From Aldehydirespirator sp965248735 (lineage in GTDB: Bacteria > Actinomycetota > Acidimicrobiia > Acidimicrobiales > Aldehydirespiratoraceae), in NCBI GenBank assembly GCA_965248735.1, contig OZ252146.1, forward strand, positions 1,674,001-1,738,000: DNA of 64,000 nucleotides. The letters are read 5' to 3'. Below are positions 8,457 to 17,978 of the stretch, piece after piece. The translations under genes and the position numbers were made by a program. The notes under the pieces are model-generated. The model saw only the letters and a program-made list of their open reading frames with translations, was not told the origin of the DNA and made no database searches. Within the stretch, counting starts at the first letter, position 1, and each line of letters opens with the position of its first letter.

Positions 8457-9389
8457 CTACCGGCCGGCCAGGCGCTCTACGACGGGAGCCATGGCTTCGG
8501 CCGAGTCGCCGGTGAAGGATATGTAGGAGATCCCCCAGCGCTCTCGCCAGCCCTCAATGGCGGCCACGCACTCGTCGACGGTGCCCACCAGGGCATGCGG
8601 TGAGGCCAGGGCCTGCTCGGCGGTGATACCGAAAGCCGGAGCGGCCGCCGAGGCCAAGGCGTGGGCGTCGTCGGTGATGACGCCCAGATGGACGCGGGTC
8701 TGCAGCTCGATGGAGCCGAAGCGTTCACCGGCGGCGTCGCGCACCACGGCGAGCTTGTGGTCGGTGGCCTCCGCGGTGGCCGTGGGCCCGGCGTGCTCGT
8801 CGATCGCTCCCGAATGGAGGCTGGGGTTGACGCCGACGATGTCGGCCCGGCGGGCCGCCAGGGCCAGCATCCTGGGACCCCCGCCGGCCATCAGCAGCGG
8901 AGGGCGGGGCTGCTGCACCGGCTTGGGCTGCGAGTCGAGCCCGGAGATCCTGTAGTGCTCACCCTCGAAGTCGAAGATGCCCTCGCCGAAGCAGCCCTCC
9001 AGCACGGTCACCGCCTCGTCGAGCCGCTCGATGCGAACTCCGGGCCGGTCGAACTGCATGCCCGCCTGCTGGTAGTCGGAAGCCATCCACCCTGCTCCCA
9101 TGCCGATCTCCAGGCGCCCGCCCGACACCTGGTCGAGAGAGGCGAGCTCCTTGGCCAGCACGGCCGGGTGCCGGTAGTCGTTGGCCAGCACCATCGTGCC
9201 CACCCTCAGCGAGGTTGTGGCCAGCGCGACGGCCGTCATGGCCACCAGAGGCCCGTGCCGGTCGTCGAAGTGGTCGGTCATCACTACCGCCGAGTACCCC
9301 ATGTCCTCGGCTCTGCGAGCCCGAGCCGCGATCTCTTCGGGCCCGTCGAGGCCGTCGAGGCTGAATCCGAAACGGAACAGACGGCTCAT
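8457..9389 (-). CDS. LLM-class (probably F420-dependent) oxidoreductase
   Basis: 310-residue luciferase-like TIM barrel. Hallmarks are the N-terminal FRFGFSLDGLDG, the EDMGYSAVVMTDHF strand-helix, the RVGTMVLANDYRHPAVLAKELASLD segment and GGRLEIGMGAGW. In actinobacteria this subgroup usually uses coenzyme F420; the substrate is unknown. It is convergent with guaA and divergent from the fic gene, sharing a 247-bp intergenic region with the latter. Confidence 0.85.
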   Translation of the reverse strand: MSRLFRFGFSLDGLDGPEEIAARARRAEDMGYSAVVMTDHFDDRHGPLVAMTAVALATTSLRVGTMVLANDYRHPAVLAKELASLDQVSGGRLEIGMGAGWMASDYQQAGMQFDRPGVRIERLDEAVTVLEGCFGEGIFDFEGEHYRISGLDSQPKPVQQPRPPLLMAGGGPRMLALAARRADIVGVNPSLHSGAIDEHAGPTATAEATDHKLAVVRDAAGERFGSIELQTRVHLGVITDDAHALASAAAPAFGITAEQALASPHALVGTVDECVAAIEGWRERWGISYISFTGDSAEAMAPVVERLAGR

Positions 9390-9456
9390 GACGGCCGCGA
9401 TCCGCTGCTTGCAGACATCCGCCGAACGCTACCGGCTCCTTTGTCCGGCCTGACAC

Positions 9457-9629
9457 CTTATTCTAGTAGAACAACCTTTGATAGAATAAGCACAGGAAAG
9501 TGTGAGGCTTATTTCAGCAGCCTGGAATAGCGACCCAAGATCCCTATGGTTTGTCTGCTATTCTAGAATTGCCTCTTAGACTAAAATAACAGCAACCCAG
9601 ACTCTCCAATTCTTCGCAGATTGGAATAG
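9457..9629 (+). promoter_or_regulatory. repeat-rich control region upstream of fic
   Basis: AT-rich for this genome. It holds a 9-bp inverted repeat CTTATTCTA (9457-9465) / TAGAATAAG (9482-9490), the 10-bp palindrome ATTCTAGAAT (9560-9569), and GGAATAG at 9524-9530 and 9623-9629. The recurring TATTCTA/TAGAATA heptamer suggests operators for a dimeric regulator acting on fic and perhaps the divergent LLM gene. Confidence 0.55.
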
Positions 9630-9636
9630 GGGCAGC

Positions 9637-10788
9637 ATGACGAACACACGGGCAGGCCGGTTCCGTCGGCAATTGACCGGATATGAGGCGTTCATGCCGA
9701 AGCCGCTGCCGCCCGACCCGCCGCTGCAGTGGGACACCGGGCTGCTCAAGCTGCTGTCGGACGCAGCTGCGGCAGTGGGCCGGCTGGACGGGATGGCGGG
9801 CAGCCTGCCGAACCCCGATCTGTTCGTGGCGTCGTACATCCGCCGCGAGGCGGTGCTCAGCTCCCAGATCGAGGGCACCCAGTCGAGCCTCGACGAGGTG
9901 CTGGCCCACGAGGTTGAGGCGACAGTGACCAGCCTGCCGGCCGATATAGCCGAGACGGTCAACTATGTGCGGGCCATGCGCCTGGGCCTGAGCCTTCTCG
10001 ACGAACTTCCACTGTCGGGCCGGCTCATCCGCAGGATGCACGGCTCGCTGATGAAGGGGGTTCGAGGCCAGGAGCGCAGCCCCGGGGAGTTCCGCACGAC
10101 CCAGAACTGGGTCGGCCCCGCCGGCTGCACGCTTGAGACTGCCGCCTTTGTGCCGCCGCCGCCCGACGACCTTCCCGCCGCCATCAGAGACTTCGAGGTC
10201 TTCTTGAATGACGGCGATGATCCTCCGCTCGTGCTGGCCGGGTTGGCCCATGCGCAGTTCGAGACCATCCATCCGTTCCTCGACGGCAACGGCCGTGTCG
10301 GGCGGCTCCTCATCACGTTGCTGCTGGTGGAGCGCCGGGTGCTGGCCCGCCCGCTGCTGTACCTGAGCCTCTTCCTCAAACAGAACCGCAGCGAGTACTA
10401 CGACCGGCTCGACGCCATCCGAACGCAGGGTGACTGGGAGGGATGGATGAAGTTCTTCCTCACCGGCGTGGCGATCACGGCCAACGACGCAGTGCGAGTA
10501 GCGGCCGAACTCTCGGCGCTCACCGACAAGCACCGCCACACGGCCACGCGGCGAGGCCTCGGCAAGTACGGGTGGCCGCTGCTCGACCTGCTGGCCGAGC
10601 AGCCCGTCGTCACCATCAAGTACGCGTCGGCCAGGCTCGGCGCGACGCCCTCGACCGCCGGCCGGCTGCTCGATCAGATGGTCTCGATGGGGGTCGTGAA
10701 CGAGATCACGGGCCGCAGACGCAATCGCGTCTACCGGTACTCACCGTTCCTGGATTTGCTGACCGACGACTCCGAGCCTGCCCGGTAG
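9637..10788 (+). CDS. Fic-domain protein with C-terminal winged helix
   Basis: 383 residues. Fic enzymes transfer AMP or related groups to protein side chains. The core motif is complete: HPFLDGNGRVGR, residues 212-223. An N-terminal inhibitory helix motif, SSQIEG (Ser75, Glu79, Gly80), matches [S/T]xxxE[G/N], making it self-inhibited (class II). The last 90 residues form a winged-helix-like unit (IKYASARLGATPSTAGRLLDQMV) that could bind DNA. ATG start. The palindrome-rich promoter suggests possible autoregulation (inference). Confidence 0.93.
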   Translation: MTNTRAGRFRRQLTGYEAFMPKPLPPDPPLQWDTGLLKLLSDAAAAVGRLDGMAGSLPNPDLFVASYIRREAVLSSQIEGTQSSLDEVLAHEVEATVTSLPADIAETVNYVRAMRLGLSLLDELPLSGRLIRRMHGSLMKGVRGQERSPGEFRTTQNWVGPAGCTLETAAFVPPPPDDLPAAIRDFEVFLNDGDDPPLVLAGLAHAQFETIHPFLDGNGRVGRLLITLLLVERRVLARPLLYLSLFLKQNRSEYYDRLDAIRTQGDWEGWMKFFLTGVAITANDAVRVAAELSALTDKHRHTATRRGLGKYGWPLLDLLAEQPVVTIKYASARLGATPSTAGRLLDQMVSMGVVNEITGRRRNRVYRYSPFLDLLTDDSEPAR

Positions 10789-10831
10789 CCACGTCTCCGA
10801 GAAGTCGCCGGGGGCTGTCAGCGGCCGGCAG

Positions 10832-10837
10832 TAGGGT
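10832..10837 (+). promoter_or_regulatory. -10 box, leaderless type, of pcrA
   Basis: TAGGGT, 8 nt before the ATG at 10846; no Shine-Dalgarno. Confidence 0.45.
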
Positions 10838-10845
10838 GGCCGGCG

Positions 10846-13065
10846 ATGGCGGAGTCGGTGATTCTTGAGGGCCTCAACCCGGCCCAGCACGAGGCGGTCA
10901 CCCATGAGGGCGGGCCCCTTCTGGTGGTGGCCGGGGCCGGGTCGGGAAAGACCAGCGTGCTCACCCACCGCATCGCCCACCTCATCGAGAACCGCGGCCT
11001 ATCGCCGTTCGAGATCCTGGCCATCACCTTCACCAACAAGGCTGCGGGCGAGATGCGCCACCGGGTCGGCGGCCTCGTCGGGCCGGTCGCCGAGAGCATG
11101 TGGATCTCGACCTTCCACGCCGCCTGCGTGCGGATCCTGCGTCGCGACGCCTCCTACATCGACTATCCCAGCCGCTTCACGATCTACGACCAGGGCGACG
11201 CCGTGCGACTGTGCGGCTATGTGCTGCGGGACCTGAACCTCGACCACACGAAGTTCCCGCCCCGATCGATCCATGCCACCATCTCCGCGGCCAAGAACGA
11301 CAACATCACCGCGGCCGAGTACGCCGAGCGGGCCTCCCACATCTACGAGCGCCGCATCGCCGAGGTGTTCGCCCACTACCAGCGCCGCCTGGCCATGGCC
11401 GCGGCCATGGACTTCGACGACCTGCTGCAGCGCACCGTCGAGCTGTTCCGGAACTGTCCGGAGGTGCTGGACCGCTGGCGGCAGCGCTTCGCCCATGTGC
11501 TGGTGGACGAGTACCAGGACACCAACCCGGTGCAGAACGAGCTGGTGATCAGCCTGGGCGCCGAGAGCCGCCAGGTGACCGCGGTCGGCGACGCCGACCA
11601 GTCGATCTACGCCTTTCGCGGCGCCGACATCCGCAACATCCTCGAGTTCGAGCGGGCCTTCGATGACGTCCGCATCGTGGTGCTGGAGCAGAACTACCGC
11701 AGCACCCAGACCATCCTCGACGCCGCCAACGCGGTCATCGTCAACAACGGCGGCCGCAAGCCCAAGGATCTGTGGACCGACCGGGGGTCGGGGCCGGTCA
11801 TCGTCCGCTACCACGCCGACGACGAGGTCGATGAGGCCCGCTACGTGGTCAGCGAGATCGTCCGGCGCCGCGACGACGAGCAGATGCGCCTCGAGGAGAT
11901 GGCCGTCTTCTACCGCACCAACGCCCAGTCGAGGGCGATGGAGGAGCAGCTCATCAAGGCCGAGGTGCCCTACCGGCTGGTGGGCGGCACCCGCTTCTAC
12001 GACCGCCGGGAGGTGCGCGACGCCATGGCCTATCTCAAGGCGGTGGCCAACCCGGGCGACGAGGTGAGCGTGAAGCGGGCGCTGGGCGCGCCCAAGCGGG
12101 GGGTGGGCGCCACATCTGTGGCCAAGATCGACGCCTACGCGGCGGCCGGGGGACTCACGTTCTATGAAGCGCTGCGCCAATGCGGCGAGGCTGGCGTGAC
12201 CGGGCGGTCCGCGGCTGGCATCCGGCAGTTCTGCGCGCTGATCGACGATGTCGCCACCCTGGAGGCATCCCCGGCCGCCGTCTTCCAGGAGCTGCTGGAG
12301 CGCTCCGGGTACCTCGACGAGCTGCGAGCTCACAAGACGGTCGAGTCCGACGGCCGCCTGGAGAATCTGGCCGAACTAGTGGGCGTTGCCGGCGAGCACG
12401 ACACCATGGACGAGTTCTTGGAGTCGGTGGCGCTGGTGGCCGACACCGACGACCTGGCCGACATCGGCTCCGACGAGTCCGCGGTCACCCTCATGACCCT
12501 GCACGCGGCCAAGGGCCTCGAGTACCCCGACGTGTACATGATCGGCATGGAGGACGGCGTGTTCCCCCACATCCGGGCCCTGGGCGAGCCCCACGAGCTG
12601 GAGGAGGAGCGCCGCCTCGCCTACGTCGGGATCACTCGGGCCATGCGGCATCTCACCCTTACCCACGCTTGGAGCCGGCTGCTGTACGGCGGCAGGCAGT
12701 ACAACCCGCCCAGCCGCTTCCTCAAGGAAATCCCCGACGAGCTGGTGCAGACGGTGGACGGCTCCCGGGCCGTGCGCAGCCGCTACTACCGTCGCAGCCA
12801 GCGCGAGCACGGCCTCGACCGGCGGGCGGCCAACCGCGAGGAGATCGTGGAGCGGGCCGTCGACGCGGGCCGGCGGCCCGCGCCCCCCTCGGGCGCCGAT
12901 CGCCTGGGGCTGCGGGTGGGCGACGACGTGCGCCACGCCCAGTGGGGTGAGGGCGTGATCGTCGACATCAAGGGGGCGGGCGACGAGGCAGAGGCCTCGG
13001 TGCGCTTCTCCAGCGGGGGCGAGAAGCGCCTGCTGCTGTCGTGGGCGCCGCTGGAGCGAATCTGA
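10846..13065 (+). CDS. pcrA: ATP-dependent DNA helicase, UvrD/PcrA type
   Basis: 739-residue superfamily 1A 3'-5' helicase for repair and replication-fork processing. It opens NPAQHEAVTH (Q motif), then Walker A AGAGSGKT (residues 29-36), motif Ia ITFTNKAAGEMR, motif II VDEYQDTN, motif III GDADQSIYAFRGA, motif IV QNYRS, motif V LMTLHAAKGLEY and motif VI VGITRAMRHL. The C terminus has the Tudor-like segment GDDVRHAQWGEGVI typical of PcrA. Length is typical. Preceded by a leaderless-type -10. Confidence 0.96.
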   Translation: MAESVILEGLNPAQHEAVTHEGGPLLVVAGAGSGKTSVLTHRIAHLIENRGLSPFEILAITFTNKAAGEMRHRVGGLVGPVAESMWISTFHAACVRILRRDASYIDYPSRFTIYDQGDAVRLCGYVLRDLNLDHTKFPPRSIHATISAAKNDNITAAEYAERASHIYERRIAEVFAHYQRRLAMAAAMDFDDLLQRTVELFRNCPEVLDRWRQRFAHVLVDEYQDTNPVQNELVISLGAESRQVTAVGDADQSIYAFRGADIRNILEFERAFDDVRIVVLEQNYRSTQTILDAANAVIVNNGGRKPKDLWTDRGSGPVIVRYHADDEVDEARYVVSEIVRRRDDEQMRLEEMAVFYRTNAQSRAMEEQLIKAEVPYRLVGGTRFYDRREVRDAMAYLKAVANPGDEVSVKRALGAPKRGVGATSVAKIDAYAAAGGLTFYEALRQCGEAGVTGRSAAGIRQFCALIDDVATLEASPAAVFQELLERSGYLDELRAHKTVESDGRLENLAELVGVAGEHDTMDEFLESVALVADTDDLADIGSDESAVTLMTLHAAKGLEYPDVYMIGMEDGVFPHIRALGEPHELEEERRLAYVGITRAMRHLTLTHAWSRLLYGGRQYNPPSRFLKEIPDELVQTVDGSRAVRSRYYRRSQREHGLDRRAANREEIVERAVDAGRRPAPPSGADRLGLRVGDDVRHAQWGEGVIVDIKGAGDEAEASVRFSSGGEKRLLLSWAPLERI

Positions 13066-13258
13066 ACTCCGGTGGAGCTTACGGGGGGGGGTGGAACGTT
13101 GGTGATCGGCGGCAGGGCCGGGCCGCGCCTTGACGGGCTTGGCGTCATGGTTCACGGTTCAAAATCAAAGTCTGGATAATAGATGTCGTACTCTTGGCGC
13201 GTACCTGGAAAATACTCAAAATACTCGTCAACAGATGGAAAAGCTGCGCTGAGCCGGG

Positions 13259-13756
13259 TCAGGCGCAGGCAGAACCGGGCATTGCGATCTTCGTTTCGAG
13301 CACGGCGGTTCGCTCGCTCAGTGCGGCGATCTCGGCCATCGTCTCGGTGTGCAGCTTCTCCCGGTGCTCGCGGTGCTCGCGGTCCAGCGTGGTGATGGCG
13401 TCGATGGCTCTGGTGTGTAGTTTCTCCATGCGTAGGCCCTGCGCGGTGATGGCGTCCATGGCTTTGGTGTGCAGTTCCTGCACGCGTAGGCTCTGCGCGG
13501 TGATCGCCTCCGTCGCTTCGCGGTGCAGTTCGTCCGCGTGCTGGCGCGCCACGAGGGCACTCTGCCGGATCAACTCCGATGTCGCTGTGTGCAGTTTCTC
13601 CATGCGTAGGCCCTGCTCATGGATGGCACCCATTGCGACTACATGTTCGTCGTGACGCTGGGCGTTCTGCTTGAGCAGATACTGCACCAGGATGCCTAGG
13701 AACCCAAGCAAGCCAGCCCCCAGAACGGAGATAAGTGCAATAGCCATGAAATTCAT
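13259..13756 (-). CDS. membrane-anchored coiled-coil protein with 18-residue repeats
   Basis: 165 residues from the ATG at 13756 (a TTG at 13783 would add nine). A hydrophobic segment, MAIALISVLGAGLLGFLGILV, spans residues 4-24 and is followed by a long charged helix. The helix repeats a unit of about 18 residues of the form AITAQ(S/G)LR(V/M)xxLHTKAMD, and the repeat is also visible in the DNA (54 bp). It is probably a type II-like anchored coiled coil. No family was recognised. No convincing ribosome binding site was seen. It is isolated, with convergent pcrA downstream. Confidence 0.6.
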   Translation of the reverse strand: MNFMAIALISVLGAGLLGFLGILVQYLLKQNAQRHDEHVVAMGAIHEQGLRMEKLHTATSELIRQSALVARQHADELHREATEAITAQSLRVQELHTKAMDAITAQGLRMEKLHTRAIDAITTLDREHREHREKLHTETMAEIAALSERTAVLETKIAMPGSACA

Positions 13757-13835
13757 TGTACATTCACGATCTGACGCTGCCAACCTGTAGGGTCACATTA
13801 TCTTTCATGGCTCCTGCCGCGCAAGGGACGAACCG

Positions 13836-14567
13836 CTAAGCCTCGTGGACTGCGATACGCAGGCGCTTGTTGGCCTTGCCCTTCGACTCGGTCTTCACCA
13901 CCTCGAAACGGCCGACCTCACCGGTGGAGGGCAGGTGGGTGCCGCCGTCGGCCTGCTTGTCGAGCCCGACGATGTCCACCACCCGGATCTCCTGCACCGA
14001 CTCGGGAATGAGGTTGACCTTGGTGCGGATGAGGTCGTCGTCGGCGAGGGCCTCAGCCCGGGGCAGGAACGAGATCTCGATGGGACGGTCGGCGGCGATC
14101 TCGGCGTTGACCAGCTCGGTTACCCGGGCCGCGAACCCCTCCGGCAGGGGGTCGAACTCGAAGTCCATGCGAGCCGACAGCGGCGCCATGTTTCCGCCGG
14201 TCACCAACACGCCCCAGGTGTTGTAGATCACCCCGCACAGGATGTGCAGCGCGGTGTGGGTGCGCATCAGGGCATGCCGGCGCCCCCAGTCGAGCTCTCC
14301 GTGCACCTCCGTGCCCACGGTCGGCGCGGCAGGCCCGTCGAGGCTGTGCCATACCACGTCGTGGCCCCGCACGTCGGTCACCGCGGCCGAGCCGGTGTGG
14401 AAGCTCAGCGTGCCGGTGTCGTGGGGCTGGCCTCCGCTGGTGGCGTAGAAGGCGGTGGCGTCCAGGGCCACCCGCCCCTCGTCATCCACGGCAACGACGG
14501 TCGCGTCGAAGGCGCGGCACTGGGCGTCGCGCAGGAATATCCGGTCGGTGGGGTTCGCTTCAGCCAT
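13836..14567 (-). CDS. alanyl-tRNA editing protein, AlaX type
   Basis: 243 residues, homologous to the editing domain of AlaRS; hydrolyses Ser- or Gly-mischarged tRNA-Ala. The segments ATAFYATSGGQPHDTG and MRTHTALHILCGV (zinc ligands His-x3-His) are clear. The second zinc motif, Cys-x3-His in AlaRS, reads ADGGTH here, so Asp replaces Cys. The ATG has GGGAGG about 6 nt upstream. It lies 21 bp downstream of a small membrane protein gene, probably in the same operon. Confidence 0.9.
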   Translation of the reverse strand: MAEANPTDRIFLRDAQCRAFDATVVAVDDEGRVALDATAFYATSGGQPHDTGTLSFHTGSAAVTDVRGHDVVWHSLDGPAAPTVGTEVHGELDWGRRHALMRTHTALHILCGVIYNTWGVLVTGGNMAPLSARMDFEFDPLPEGFAARVTELVNAEIAADRPIEISFLPRAEALADDDLIRTKVNLIPESVQEIRVVDIVGLDKQADGGTHLPSTGEVGRFEVVKTESKGKANKRLRIAVHEA

Positions 14568-14588
14568 GCAGGCCTCCCGGTGTGACGG

Positions 14589-15056
14589 TCACCTCGGATT
14601 GATGTCTACCCGGACGTCGCCGTCGACGACGGCCACTTCGAAGTGGCGCAGACCAGTCCCGGCCGCGTCGACAACGTCGTCGGGGTCGCAGGTGTTGACG
14701 AAGTCGGCCGGCTCGGGCCGCCACTCGAAGAAGCAGTCGCGGCTCTGGCCCGGCCGGCGGGCCTCGAAGGCCAGCCATCCCGCCTCCGGATCGTCGCCGA
14801 GGTGCTGCAGGATGATGTCGAGGCTGCCCTCGGCGACATCTCCGAACAGGATCGGCCCCCGGTCAGCTATCTCGGCGCTGATCCGGCCAATCTCCATGTC
14901 GCGGAAATCGCGGTCGCCGATGCGGATCTCCACGTCGGTTCCGGTGCGGGTAAGCAGCAGAATCCCCAAGACCAGGCCCAGCGCCACCGCCACTCCCGCC
15001 AGGCCAACCGCGACAGCAGCTCGCAGGCTCGGTTTGGGTCCGCTGGAGACGGGCAT
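14589..15056 (-). CDS. single-pass membrane protein, unknown
   Basis: 155 residues. A short basic N terminus (MPVSSGPKPSLR) precedes one membrane helix (about residues 13-35, VAVGLAGVAVALGLVLGILLL); the remaining 115 residues are predicted outside the membrane. The outside domain holds two Cys (RDCFFEWRPEP and VNTCDPDD) that could form a disulfide. No family recognised. The start is 21 bp from the divergent sucC start. AlaX follows. Confidence 0.65.
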   Translation of the reverse strand: MPVSSGPKPSLRAAVAVGLAGVAVALGLVLGILLLTRTGTDVEIRIGDRDFRDMEIGRISAEIADRGPILFGDVAEGSLDIILQHLGDDPEAGWLAFEARRPGQSRDCFFEWRPEPADFVNTCDPDDVVDAAGTGLRHFEVAVVDGDVRVDINPR

Positions 15057-15063
15057 CGCGGCC

Positions 15064-15069
15064 TAGTAT
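15064..15069 (+). promoter_or_regulatory. -10 box, leaderless type, of sucC
   Basis: TAGTAT, 8 nt before the GTG at 15078. The whole divergent intergenic gap is only 21 bp, leaving no room for a leader. Confidence 0.55.
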
Positions 15070-15077
15070 CGCCTCCC

Positions 15078-16237
15078 GTGGATTTGTTTGAGCACCAGGG
15101 CAAGGAGTTGTTCGCCCGTTGCGGGCTGCCGGTGCCCTCCGGCGAGGTCGCGTTCTCGCCCGACGAGGCCGTGGCCGCGGCTGAGCGGCTCGGGCTGCCG
15201 GTAGTGGTCAAGGCCCAGGTCCACACCGGCGGGCGAGGCAAGGCCGGAGGCGTGAAGCTCGCTGCCGATTCCGACTCCGTGCGCCGCCATGCCGCCGACA
15301 TCCTGGGGCTCGACATCTCGGGCCACATCGTGCGCCGCCTGTGGATCGAGAAGGCGTCCGACATAGCCGAGGAGTACTACGCCAGCTTCACCCTCGACCG
15401 CTCCGCCCGCAAGCACCTGGGGATGCTGTCGGTCGAGGGCGGCGTGGAGATCGAGACGGTGGCCGCCCGCGATCCCGACGCCATTGCCCGCATCCACATC
15501 GACCCGGTGGACGGGCTGTCGCAGCAGGCGTGCCGCCAGTGGGTGCGGGCCGCCCGCATCCCCGAAGCCGTAGCCGACGCTCTGGCCGGCGACCTCGAGA
15601 CCCTGTATCGCGCCTATGTGGACGCCGACGCCGACCTGGTCGAGGTCAACCCGCTCATCGTCACCTCTTCCGGTGACGTGGTGATGCTCGACTCCAAGGT
15701 CACCCTGGACGCAAACAGCACGTTCCGCCACGACGACTACGCCCAGTACGACGCCACCCAGACCCGCGACGAGCGGGAGCAGGCCGCCCACGCCAAGGGG
15801 CTGCAATACGTGGGCCTGGACGGCTCGGTGGGGGTGATAGCCAACGGCGCGGGCCTGGCCATGAGCACGGTGGACGTGGTGAACCAGGTAGGGGGCCGGC
15901 CGGCCAACTTCCTCGACATCGGCGGCGGCGCCGACGCAGAGGTCATGGCGGGCGCGCTGGAGGTGATCAACAACGACCCGGCGGTGCGGGCCATCGTGAT
16001 CAACATCTTCGGGGGCATCACCCGGGGCGAGGAGATTGCCAACGGCATCATCGAGGCCATGCGGCGGGTCGACATCGACTCGCCCATCGTGATCCGACTC
16101 GACGGCACCAATGCGGCCGAGGGCCGGGCGCTTCTGGAGCCCCATCTGAGCGGTGCTCTGATGATGGAGCCCACCATGCTCGACGCAGCCCGCCGTGCGG
16201 TCGAGCTGGCCGGAGTCGGAGCCGGGCAGGTGCAGCC

Positions 16238-16241
<4 letters not shown>
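15078..16241 (+). CDS. sucC: succinyl-CoA synthetase (ADP-forming) beta subunit
   Basis: 387 residues. With SucD it interconverts succinyl-CoA and succinate plus ATP in the TCA cycle. It starts MDLFEHQGKELFARCGLPVP, has the ATP-grasp segment VVVKAQVHTGGRGKAGGVK, LVEVNPLIV, the ANFLDIGGGAD loop and VINIFGGITRGEEIANGI. The GTG start matches the family start and is placed by a -10 box 8 nt upstream. It overlaps sucD by 4 bp (GTGA). Confidence 0.97.
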
Positions 16242-17122
<881 letters not shown>

Positions 17123-17130
17123 GGAGGCTG

Positions 17131-17460
17131 TCAGCGTCCGTCAGTTGCCCCCGCGACCATGCCGCGGTCTGTGGGAGCTTCTTCGGCGGTCCGTGATTGG
17201 TGCGCTTGAAACGCCGCCTCAAGGTTGGCCCAGACCTGGGCCGAGACCCCGGTCTCCCGCTGCAGCAGCGCGGCGATCTCCGCGGTTAAGTGCGCCCGGC
17301 CGCCGACTATCAGGTCGATGTGCTCCTCCGACAGGCCTGTGCGCTCGGCGAGTTCGGCCGGAGCCATGCCTCTCTCATCCAGCAGTTCGGCAAGCGTGCA
17401 GCCCGGAGGCAGGACGACATCAGGGTCGTAGCGGTGCCCAACTGCGGTCGTATCAGCCAT
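17131..17460 (-). CDS. higA: antitoxin, HigA type (XRE helix-turn-helix)
   Basis: 109 residues from an ATG with AAGGAGG upstream. The helix-turn-helix is TLAELLDERGMAPAELAERTGLSEEHIDLIVGG; the C-terminal part (ALLQRETGVSAQVWANLEAAFQ) is typical of HigA addiction-module antidotes. It is the second gene of the pair, 17 bp after higB, the toxin-first order characteristic of hig modules. Expected to bind and repress its own promoter. Confidence 0.85.
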   Translation of the reverse strand: MADTTAVGHRYDPDVVLPPGCTLAELLDERGMAPAELAERTGLSEEHIDLIVGGRAHLTAEIAALLQRETGVSAQVWANLEAAFQAHQSRTAEEAPTDRGMVAGATDGR

Positions 17461-17477
17461 GAAAGCCTCCTTGTAGG

Positions 17478-17810
17478 TCAGTGATAGTCGACGATCTCGG
17501 TCACAGTCACGCTGCCGACCCGACTCCAATCGAGGCCGCCGTCCTCTTTCATCGGCGGAGGCACGGCCGTGGGGCGAAAGATGAGGCGATGGCCCCCGTG
17601 CAAGTCCACAGCAAGCTCGCCGGCGCGGCGGCCGACGAGTTCATGGCATCTGCCGGGGAGTTGGCGCATGTCATCGAGGCTAACCGCGGCCGCAAGCTGC
17701 TGAAGCCGGAGAGCGATGCGCCGGGCGCCCTCCGCGCCCCAGCGACGCTGGAGCAGCCGCTGGTCGGAGAGCTGGCTTTGGAATCTCGCGGTTGAGAACA
17801 GAACGTCCAC
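17478..17810 (-). CDS. higB: toxin, HigB type (RelE fold)
   Basis: 110 residues, predicted ribosome-dependent mRNA interferase. Family features are MDVLFSTARFQSQL, DMRQLPGRCHELVG and the C-terminal DGGLDWSRVGSVTVTEIVDYH. GTG start with GAGGA just upstream. It precedes and would be neutralised by HigA. Confidence 0.85.
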   Translation of the reverse strand: MDVLFSTARFQSQLSDQRLLQRRWGAEGARRIALRLQQLAAAVSLDDMRQLPGRCHELVGRRAGELAVDLHGGHRLIFRPTAVPPPMKEDGGLDWSRVGSVTVTEIVDYH

Positions 17811-17875
17811 AACGTCCTCGCTCGGTAACTGACGACAATGACCGGAAAGCTTAGACCTAAAGGAGGAGTTTGCCT

Positions 17876-17904
17876 ATATTTAATAATGTTACATCATATA
17901 TCAA
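17876..17904 (-). promoter_or_regulatory. candidate higBA promoter
   Basis: Reading leftwards, TTGATA (17899-17904) and AAATAT (17876-17881) are 17 bp apart inside a 60-bp AT-rich patch that is unlike the surrounding DNA. It is about 65 bp from the higB start. Confidence 0.45.
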
Positions 17905-17964
17905 GTTGAATATGACTCAAGCGTGGGACCGAGGAATAGTGGCCACATCCCGCATCGTCGGCCC

Positions 17965-17970
17965 TAGGCT
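17965..17970 (+). promoter_or_regulatory. -10 box, leaderless type, of purH
   Basis: TAGGCT, 8 nt before the GTG at 17979; no Shine-Dalgarno. Confidence 0.5.
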
Positions 17971-17978
17971 CGGGCCTC

